Below are positions 1 to 4,686 of a stretch of 8,588 nucleotides of DNA, one piece after another. The notes beneath the pieces were generated by a model. It worked only from the letters and a program-made list of their open reading frames with translations. It searched no databases and was not told where the DNA came from. This DNA comes from Candidatus Wallbacteria bacterium (GTDB lineage: Bacteria > Muiribacteriota > UBA6191 > JACPRK01). How positions within the stretch are numbered: position 1 is the stretch's first letter; each line of letters starts with the position of its first letter. Made by a program: the position numbers and the translations under genes. The stretch covers positions 1 through 8,588 of the forward strand of contig JACQFU010000326.1 in assembly GCA_016199905.1 (NCBI GenBank), given 5' to 3'.

Positions 1-55
1 CAGAGGCAGAGAGAAACCTCCGTGTCTCTGTGCCTCCGTGTTGAAAGTCTTTCTC
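1..55. repeat. Degenerate 'cacggag' intergenic repeat
   Basis: CCTCCGTGT occurs twice, at 17-25 and 33-41, a 16-nt period. Positions 1-13 are also an imperfect inverted match (11 of 13) to 26-38. Read on the minus strand this gives the CACGGAGGCACAGAGACACG pattern, a low-complexity intergenic sequence I recognise from many environmental bacterial genomes. It does not look coding. The repeat may continue to the left of the window. Its function is unknown. Confidence 0.5.
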
Positions 56-142
56 TTCACTGCCATGTTGTTTTGAAAACGATCTACTAGTTCCCATGGT
101 CCTGCATTTCCTTAGCATTCAACCACGAGGCGCCGCGCAGGT

Positions 143-158
143 GGGACACTTACCTGCC
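143..158 (-). repeat. Left flanking REP-like inverted repeat
   Basis: The 16-nt sequence GGGACACTTACCTGCC is the exact reverse complement of 1049-1064. It begins 9 nt past the transposase stop codon. Its ACCTGC half (152-157) can pair with GCAGGT at 137-142, just outside the repeat, giving a 6-bp stem with a 9-nt loop. The right-hand copy lacks this outer arm. REP sequences recognised by RAYTs normally fold into hairpins, so the left copy may be the more complete one. Confidence 0.7.
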
Positions 159-167
159 CCCAAAGGC

Positions 168-860
168 TCATGCTTCCTTTTTCTGTCTGCGCTTGCGGGG
201 CCTAGCGTGGTGCGTGGCCGTGACGGTTCGCTTGGGAAGCAGCTCCCGGCCCGTGAGCTTTTCGAGTTCGAGCACGAAATCGGGTTCGCCCAGTGGACGA
301 CCGCTCGTGGAGTGGCGACGGTGGAGATTACGCATCGTCCCATCATCGCCTTCGAGATACCCGGCCCAGTCAGTGATTTCTTTCGACAGGTAATGAGCGG
401 AGAGAAGCGGATCGGCCGTTCCCCGCACGTGAGACGCTGCGCTCGACCAGACGTGGTCCTCGGCTTTGGCCACCATGCCTGCCCGCACGGGGTTGTTTTC
501 CACGTATCGCACGGCCGCTAGCAAGTGTCGCTCGGAGAGCGGGTAGCTGAGGAATCGGCCTTGCCAGAGATAGCCCCGCCAGCCCTCGCGCCGATGCACG
601 TGACGCGTGTAACAGCGATGGGCATCGCCGATGGCCAGGGAAAGGCTGGACTCTTCGCGAGGCACCGCGATCAGGTGAACGTGGTTGTCCATGAGGCAGT
701 AGGCCCAAATTTCCAGTCCGTGAGCGCGGCTCGTGGCACCCAAGAGTTCGACGTACAGTCGGCGGTCGGCTTCCTGAAAGAAGACACGCTGTCGGCGATT
801 GCCGCGTTGCACGACGTGATGCGGTACTCCGGGGACGACAACTCGCGAGATCCGAGGCAC
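168..860 (-). CDS. REP-associated tyrosine (Y1/HUH) transposase
   Basis: A single-strand DNA transposase of the IS200-like Y1 superfamily, RAYT branch. These enzymes nick and rejoin single-stranded DNA at REP hairpins using a tyrosine and a metal held by two histidines. From GTG 860 the product is 230 aa, a usual RAYT length. Visible features are the N-terminal RVVVPGVPHHVVQRGNRRQ block (residues 7-25), the HUH motif MDNHVHL (57-63; His60 and His62), the catalytic tyrosine in RYVENNPVRAG (Tyr119), and the C-terminal GRPLG...F...LE...GREL segment (187-207) followed by a very basic tail. All key residues are present, so it looks active. An in-frame GTG at 875 exists, but AAGGAG (872-867) sits 6 nt before GTG 860, and family members usually begin near the PR-ISRVVVPG block. 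The gene follows the glycosyltransferase on the same strand after a 161-nt gap, so read-through transcription is possible. Confidence 0.93.
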   Translation of the reverse strand: MPRISRVVVPGVPHHVVQRGNRRQRVFFQEADRRLYVELLGATSRAHGLEIWAYCLMDNHVHLIAVPREESSLSLAIGDAHRCYTRHVHRREGWRGYLWQGRFLSYPLSERHLLAAVRYVENNPVRAGMVAKAEDHVWSSAASHVRGTADPLLSAHYLSKEITDWAGYLEGDDGTMRNLHRRHSTSGRPLGEPDFVLELEKLTGRELLPKRTVTATHHARPRKRRQKKEA

Positions 861-866
861 GGTCAA

Positions 867-872
867 CTCCTT
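867..872 (-). promoter_or_regulatory. Ribosome binding site that fixes the transposase start
   Basis: Read on the minus strand, AAGGAG is followed by a 6-nt spacer (TTGACC) and GTG at 860. This is ideal spacing and favours the 860 start over GTG 875, whose upstream sequence holds only a weak GGGCGAGAG tract. Confidence 0.65.
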
Positions 873-881
873 CACAACTCT

Positions 882-905
882 CGCCCTGCCAGGTCGAGCA
901 GGGCG
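882..905 (-). repeat. Perfect hairpin in the transposase leader
   Basis: CGCCCTGC (882-889) and GCAGGGCG (898-905) are exact reverse complements around an 8-nt loop, a GC-rich 8-bp stem. It lies 9 nt upstream of the AAGGAG ribosome binding site of the transposase gene. It has no following T-run, so it is not a standard intrinsic terminator. It could be a REP-type hairpin used as an enzyme substrate, or a leader structure that damps translation or read-through from the upstream gene. Both roles are inference. Confidence 0.6.
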
Positions 906-1021
906 TTCCGAGAAATTGCTCGAGGAGTTTAGCGTCGCCTCCGATGTTCGGGGGCTGACATTGACTGAAATGTGCTGAAATCGCGCAAGAGCGACGAAGC
1001 GCTAGCGACGGCGCTCAGGCA

Positions 1022-3424
1022 TCACTTCAAGCGAATGACGTGTTCGGTGGCAGGTAAGTGTCCCTCTTGGCGGGCCGTCCGGGCATCGACCAGCCGATCC
1101 CAGAGCAGGTCTCGCTCCCGCAGCAGGCGCGCGTCTGCGGGCGCGGCGCGCGCGGCCAGCCCGATCCACCGGCAGGCGCCCACCCGATCGCTCGACGCCG
1201 CGGCCGAGCGCGCTCGCCGGAGCAACTCGAACGCAAGACCGTCGCCGTCCCCCTGGGGCGCACCCCAGTCGCGCGCCTGAACCCAGCACGCGACCGCTTC
1301 CCGCGCGCGCTCGAGGCCGCCCTCTTCCGGCGCCGACATCTCCAGCACCGCCCTCCGGGCCAGCGCCCTGGCGGCCCTCTTCCGCACCCACTCCCGCTCG
1401 TCGGGCGCCAGGGCTCTGGTGGCGTCCAATCCTTCCATGCGGCGCATCCAGGCATCGCAGGACTCCCGAGCTCCCGCCGGAGGAGTCTTTTCCTCCAACG
1501 ACTCCTGTGCCAGCCGCCGCGCCGCGGCCCGCGCAACCCTTACCGGCGCATCCGCTCTCGCCGTCCCCAGCTCTCGCCCATCCTCGGACCTAACGGATAT
1601 TTCCAGTCTATATTCACCTTCCGGAGCGGCGGCGCCCAGGTCGAGGGCAACTCGCTCGCGAACCGTCTCGCCAGGCCTCCAGACCGACGCCGGTAGCCAG
1701 CCCTGGGCGAGCACGTGCGCGGAAGTCACGACGGCAGGCCCCGCAAGCCGCACCTCCACCCGGTAATCCCCCGGCGCCGCAGAGCGCGCCGACCAGTAGA
1801 GCCGCAAGCGTGCCTGCCCACCGGGAGCGACCGTCGCCCAGACCCGCGTCACGCCCAGCAAGACCAGCTCGCCTCGAAGCTCGGCGTCGACCCGGTCCTC
1901 CGGAACCTCCGAAGGCGCGACGACGAACGCGTCCCGTCGAACGAAGTTCTCGTCGCCCGGAAAATCGCAGGCCAGCCTGGGCAACGCTACGTAGTCGCGC
2001 GCCAGCCGCGGCGAGCGGCGCAAGCCCGTCGCCTCGGCCCAAACGCCGGAGAACCTCAGGAACTCCGGCCGGCGCTGCTCGAAGACGTACTCGTCCCTCA
2101 ACACCGGGTCCGTCCAGAGCTTGCTCAAGATCCGGTCCGTGAGCCCCGTGATGTCGAACAGGTCGAGCCCGGAGGCCCAGGCCGTGCCGCCGGCATCGGG
2201 TTCGCCCAGGACCGCAGCCGTCATGCCGGCCTGCCGCGCCATGCGTCCGAAAATCTCGCCCCGCAGGACGCGACTGGCAAAGGTCACGCGGTAGCCGTCC
2301 GCCGTGCGCGAGAGGCCAAGGATCTGCGGCACGCCGACGCGGAGCACGACCAGCGCAACGGCGGCTGCCGCCGCGGCACTTCGAAGACCGCGTTCCGATC
2401 GCCCGGTTCCGGACCCGCGAAACAAGCCGGCCAAGGCGCCGGTGCCTTCACCCAGCGCCAGCCAGAGGAACGGCAGCGCCGGAGTGAGAAAGCGATGATG
2501 CTGCATCCAGTCGCCGCCGCTGGCGAGAACGAAGAGAACGCTCGACGCCAGAGACGAAGCGGCCCACAACCCGCTGGGTTGCCGGCAAAGCCGGACCAGA
2601 CCCCACGCAGCGAGCAGTCCCAGGTAAAGCGGCAGTGCTTCCTCGCCGTAGCCAGCCAGGTACATCCAGCCCGGACTCCCGGGCAACAGTCCCGACGCCG
2701 CACCGGCGGGCATCTTGGCGAGGTAGACCGTCGGCCACAAGCTTCCGAAGTAGAGCCAGCGCCAGCCCAGAAATCCGGCATACGGCAGCACGAACGCCAC
2801 CGTCCAGGAGGCCGTGGCACGCAGATTTCCTCTTCGACTCCAGGTGACGGCGGGCCGCGCCAACAATGCATAGAGCGGCCCCTCGGGACGGGCGAGCGCC
2901 CCCAGGAACAAAAGGAAAGCCGAGACCGGCCAGGCGTCCCTTCGCTCCCTTTCCGCGTCGAAGCGAGTGACGGCCGCGAGCATCAGAACACAAAAAAGGT
3001 TGTTCTCCAACCCGCCCGCCGTCCAGAAAGCAAAGGGCGCCGAGAGCGCCAGCAGCAGCGGCGGAAGAGCGTCCATGGGACGGGCTTCGCGCCGGGTCAG
3101 CCGCGCCGGCAGCCGCCAGAGCAGCCCGAGACAGGCCAATCCCGCGGCCAGCGAAAGACCCTTCGCAAGCTCTGCCGGCACCGCCCCCAGCCGCAGCCCC
3201 ACGGAGAGGAGAAGCACCCAGAGCAAGTTCGAGTACCCCTCCGCCCTCTCGGCGTGGGGAGTCAGCACAAGACCTCGCCCCTGCGCCAGGTTCCGGGCGT
3301 AGCAGAAGCTGATGCCCGCATCGTCGCAAGTGAAATCGGCCACCAGGCGGAACGCGCCCAGGTAGCAGACGATTGCGAGGCCCAGCAGTGCCGGAGAGAA
3401 ACGGTTCAACGAGCGGCCCAACAT
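1022..3424 (-). CDS. GT-C membrane glycosyltransferase, AftB-like (arabinofuranosyltransferase group)
   Basis: A probable polyprenyl-phosphate-sugar-dependent glycosyltransferase of the GT-C fold, acting at the outer face of the inner membrane. From ATG 3424 the product is 800 aa. A first membrane helix (about 11-29) is followed by the family block DDAGISFCYARNLAQGRGLV...EGYSNLLW (34-69). The acidic pair Asp34/Asp35 in the first outer loop is the expected catalytic site. Several more hydrophobic helices follow to about residue 370. A soluble part carries GLDLFDITGLTDR (419-431), typical of this group. Residues about 518-632 look like a beta-sandwich domain (LVLLGVTRVWATVAPGG...RLYWSA), and 634-800 are charged, helical and unrecognised. 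The family assignment is good, but the sugar and acceptor are unknown. A GGAGGG tract lies 11-12 nt before ATG 3424, slightly long spacing. The frame stays open upstream to 4006 but loses family-like sequence there. The last 14 codons fall in the flanking repeat of the adjacent transposon, so the native C-terminus may be replaced. Confidence 0.82.
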   Translation of the reverse strand: MLGRSLNRFSPALLGLAIVCYLGAFRLVADFTCDDAGISFCYARNLAQGRGLVLTPHAERAEGYSNLLWVLLLSVGLRLGAVPAELAKGLSLAAGLACLGLLWRLPARLTRREARPMDALPPLLLALSAPFAFWTAGGLENNLFCVLMLAAVTRFDAERERRDAWPVSAFLLFLGALARPEGPLYALLARPAVTWSRRGNLRATASWTVAFVLPYAGFLGWRWLYFGSLWPTVYLAKMPAGAASGLLPGSPGWMYLAGYGEEALPLYLGLLAAWGLVRLCRQPSGLWAASSLASSVLFVLASGGDWMQHHRFLTPALPFLWLALGEGTGALAGLFRGSGTGRSERGLRSAAAAAAVALVVLRVGVPQILGLSRTADGYRVTFASRVLRGEIFGRMARQAGMTAAVLGEPDAGGTAWASGLDLFDITGLTDRILSKLWTDPVLRDEYVFEQRRPEFLRFSGVWAEATGLRRSPRLARDYVALPRLACDFPGDENFVRRDAFVVAPSEVPEDRVDAELRGELVLLGVTRVWATVAPGGQARLRLYWSARSAAPGDYRVEVRLAGPAVVTSAHVLAQGWLPASVWRPGETVRERVALDLGAAAPEGEYRLEISVRSEDGRELGTARADAPVRVARAAARRLAQESLEEKTPPAGARESCDAWMRRMEGLDATRALAPDEREWVRKRAARALARRAVLEMSAPEEGGLERAREAVACWVQARDWGAPQGDGDGLAFELLRRARSAAASSDRVGACRWIGLAARAAPADARLLRERDLLWDRLVDARTARQEGHLPATEHVIRLK
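1049..1064 (+). repeat. Right flanking REP-like inverted repeat, inside the GT-C gene
   Basis: GGCAGGTAAGTGTCCC is the exact reverse complement of 143-158. It lies entirely within the 3' end of the minus-strand glycosyltransferase gene, where it encodes the EGHLPA stretch (residues 787-792). The stop codon of that gene (1022-1024) lies on the transposon side of the repeat. Confidence 0.7.
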
Positions 3425-3480
3425 CGAGATCGAAGCCCTCCGATTGTTCCCCCGGCCCAGCGGACGGATCAAGGGGATTC

Positions 3481-3496
3481 TGGTCCCCGGGGAGCG
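3481..3496 (+). repeat. Intergenic 16-nt direct repeat, copy 1
   Basis: TGGTCCCCGGGGAGCG matches TGGTCTCCGGGGAACG at 3634-3649 in 14 of 16 positions, same orientation, about 150 nt apart. CCCCGGGG at its centre is self-complementary. It could be a duplicated binding site or a remnant of a dispersed repeat. Confidence 0.35.
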
Positions 3497-3538
3497 ACGC
3501 GGAAACGTGGGAAGCCACGAAATACGTGAATCCAAAGT

Positions 3539-3602
3539 AGGGCGGGCCTCTGCGCCCGCCCAGTATTGATGCGGCTTCTCGGCAGACTCGGAGGCCCGCC
3601 CT
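3539..3602. repeat. Nested intergenic palindrome (REP-like)
   Basis: GGGCGGGC (3540-3547) pairs with GCCCGCCC (3554-3561) around a 6-nt loop. The same left arm, extended to the 12-nt AGGGCGGGCCTC (3539-3550), is also the exact reverse complement of GAGGCCCGCCCT (3591-3602). Two mutually exclusive foldings are therefore possible. GC-rich palindromes of this GGCGGGC/GCCCGCC kind are common between genes in large GC-rich genomes. No T-run follows, so this is not an ordinary intrinsic terminator, and neither flanking gene ends here. Confidence 0.6.
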
Positions 3603-3621
3603 GCCGATACTCCTACGATCC

Positions 3622-3651
3622 GGCGTTGTTCCCTGGTCTCCGGGGAACGCC
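3622..3651. repeat. Bulged hairpin in divergent region
   Basis: GGCGTT (3622-3627) pairs with AACGCC (3646-3651). Inside it CCC (3631-3633) pairs with GGG (3643-3645), leaving a 3-nt bulge on one side. GTTCCC/GGGAAC (3628-3633/3643-3648) is an alternative pairing. It could be an operator or an RNA leader structure for either divergent gene; there is no direct evidence for which. Confidence 0.35.
3634..3649 (+). repeat. Intergenic 16-nt direct repeat, copy 2
   Basis: TGGTCTCCGGGGAACG is the partner of 3481-3496 (14 of 16 identical). It overlaps the bulged hairpin at 3622-3651. Confidence 0.35.
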
Positions 3652-3711
3652 CCCGCACCTGGGACGAGCTGGACCCGAGGACTTCATCCGAGAGTTCTTT
3701 GAGGCCCGAAG

Positions 3712-3746
3712 ACACGGAGAGACCCGCATGAACAATAGACTCCGTG
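3712..3746. repeat. Degenerate 'cacggag' repeat remnant
   Basis: ACACGGAGAGAC (3712-3723) matches the style of the repeat at the left edge of the window. CACGGAG (3713-3719) is repeated in inverted orientation as CTCCGTG (3740-3746), a 7-bp stem with a 20-nt loop. It is too weak to call a functional structure. I read it as a remnant of a dispersed intergenic repeat. Confidence 0.3.
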
Positions 3747-3817
3747 CCGCAGTGTCGAGATGCGCTTTGTGATGGAAGTCTGCAAGCACACGTCCTGTTC
3801 GAAGCGCCGTCCAGGCT

Positions 3818-4684
3818 ATGATGTGGGCCGCACAGATGGACATCGAAGCTCTGGACAGAAGCCTGGCCGCGCTCGAGGCCCACGCCGACACCGCGTGGAT
3901 CGAGGCGCTGGGCCATCGCAAGCGCGACGAGCTGGAGTTTCACGACCGGCGTCGCGACCGCACGCGCGAGGCCAGCCCAGGCGAGAGCGTGACGCAGAAG
4001 CTCCACGCTGCCCTCGACCTCTTCCGGGCGAGCGCCTCCTCGAGCGCCTACCTCGAATCCTGGATCGCGCGCCGCGCGCCCGGAAAGGTGTTCCTCGATT
4101 ACGCTTGCGGAGAGGGCTCCAACGCCATCCGGGCAGCGCGAGCCGGAGCGAAGCTGGCCATCGGGATCGACATCAGTCGCGTCTCGATAGAGAACGCCCG
4201 CAGAGACGCCGAGCGGGCCGGCCTTGCCTCGAGCACGCGCTTTCTCCAGGCCGACGCGGAGAACACGCAGCTACCGGACGGCTCCGTCGAGATCGTCGTT
4301 TGCAGCGGGGTGCTGCACCACCTCGACCTGGCGGCCGGATTCTCGGAGCTGCGCCGAATCCTGGCGCCCGGCGGCCGGATCCTCGCGGTGGAAGCGCTCG
4401 GCTACAATCCCGCAATTCGGTTGTACAGAAAACTCACGCCCGCGCGCCGCACTCGCTGGGAAGAGGATCACATCCTGACCTTGGCGGACCTGGAGCTGGC
4501 CCAGGGCTGGTTCACCCTGGGCGAGGTGCGCTACTGGCACATCGCCGGCCTGCTCGCCGCGCTGGCCCGCCCGCTGCTTCCTGCGCTCGACGCGCTCGAC
4601 TCCGTGTTGACCCGGATCCCGTTCGTTCAACTCGCCGCCTGGATCTTCACGTTCGAGTTGCTGAAGACGCAGGGGGAGGCTTGA
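3818..4684 (+). CDS. Class I SAM-dependent methyltransferase
   Basis: A soluble 288-aa enzyme of the Rossmann-fold (Methyltransf_11/25-like) type that transfers a methyl group from S-adenosylmethionine. A helical N-terminal lead with HRKRDELEFHDRRRD (33-47) is followed by motif I FLDYACGEGSN (92-102), the acidic strand-2 motif GIDIS (116-120), the QADAE loop (144-148), VVCSGVLHHL (160-169) and ILAPGGRIL (181-189). The C-terminal third holds a helical, partly hydrophobic cap (about 244-283) that may touch the membrane or bind the substrate. This general type is common in O-antigen and exopolysaccharide clusters; the substrate cannot be read from the sequence. The start is uncertain: ATG 3818 has a poor ribosome binding site, and ATG 3836 (residue 7) is an alternative. 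It is the first gene of a tight operon. Its 3' end carries the ribosome binding site of the next gene. Confidence 0.88.
   Translation: MMWAAQMDIEALDRSLAALEAHADTAWIEALGHRKRDELEFHDRRRDRTREASPGESVTQKLHAALDLFRASASSSAYLESWIARRAPGKVFLDYACGEGSNAIRAARAGAKLAIGIDISRVSIENARRDAERAGLASSTRFLQADAENTQLPDGSVEIVVCSGVLHHLDLAAGFSELRRILAPGGRILAVEALGYNPAIRLYRKLTPARRTRWEEDHILTLADLELAQGWFTLGEVRYWHIAGLLAALARPLLPALDALDSVLTRIPFVQLAAWIFTFELLKTQGEA
4672..4679 (+). promoter_or_regulatory. Strong ribosome binding site for the YfhO-family gene
   Basis: GGGGGAGG lies inside the last codons of the methyltransferase gene, 7 nt before GTG 4687. The overlapping TTG at 4681 is only 1 nt from it and so is too close to be the start. 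The placement implies translational coupling. Confidence 0.7.
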
Positions 4685-4686
4685 AG

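Larger units (their letters stand above)
143..1064 (-). mobile_element. REP-flanked RAYT (Y1/HUH) transposase element
   Basis: An intact Y1 transposase gene lies between two perfect 16-nt inverted copies of one sequence: GGGACACTTACCTGCC at 143-158 and its reverse complement at 1049-1064. Similarity continues inwards with mismatches to 165 and 1042 (19 of 23 overall), while the sequence outside 143 and 1064 differs. This suggests element ends there, giving about 922 bp. Known RAYT enzymes act on REP sequences that flank their gene in inverted orientation, and this layout fits. I see no target-site duplication, as expected for Y1 enzymes. The exact ends are inferred; comparison with an empty site would settle them. 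Confidence 0.72.
3425..3817. other. Divergent intergenic region with palindromes
   Basis: These 393 nt separate the minus-strand GT-C gene from the plus-strand operon and must hold the start signals of both. I see no convincing sigma70-type promoter pair on either strand and no conserved gene. The region contains nested GC-rich palindromes (3539-3602), a hairpin with a bulge (3622-3651), two near copies of TGGTCYCCGGGGARCG, and a degenerate cacggag repeat. Open frames run through it only because stop codons are rare at this GC content. Confidence 0.6.

Noticed and set aside
137..157. Hairpin GCAGGT/ACCTGC just past the transposase stop as an intrinsic terminator
   Set aside because: The stem is only 6 bp and no T-run follows on the minus strand. 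It coincides with the flanking REP-like repeat, which explains it better.
96..521. A plus-strand open frame antisense to the transposase
   Set aside because: It has no recognisable motif, while the opposite strand encodes a complete HUH/Y1 transposase.
3443..3472. Possible promoter for the GT-C gene: TTGATC, 18-nt spacer, AACAAT on the minus strand
   Set aside because: The -10 match is weak, and transcription would start at about 3436, inside the proposed ribosome binding site, leaving no usable leader.
1715..3529. A 604-codon plus-strand open frame antisense to the GT-C gene
   Set aside because: Its composition is dominated by Arg, Pro, Gln and Gly with no recognisable domain, typical of the antisense of a GC-rich gene. 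The minus strand encodes clear membrane helices and family motifs.
3425..4006. Upstream extension of the minus-strand GT-C gene (open frame to 4006)
   Set aside because: The extension runs through the palindromic intergenic region and antisense to the methyltransferase, with no family-like sequence. ATG 3424 lies directly before the first membrane helix and the DD motif.
3760..4686. Upstream extension of the YfhO-family gene (open frame from 3760)
   Set aside because: It covers the methyltransferase gene in another frame, and its translation is Arg/Pro/Gly-rich shadow sequence. GTG 4687 has a strong ribosome binding site.
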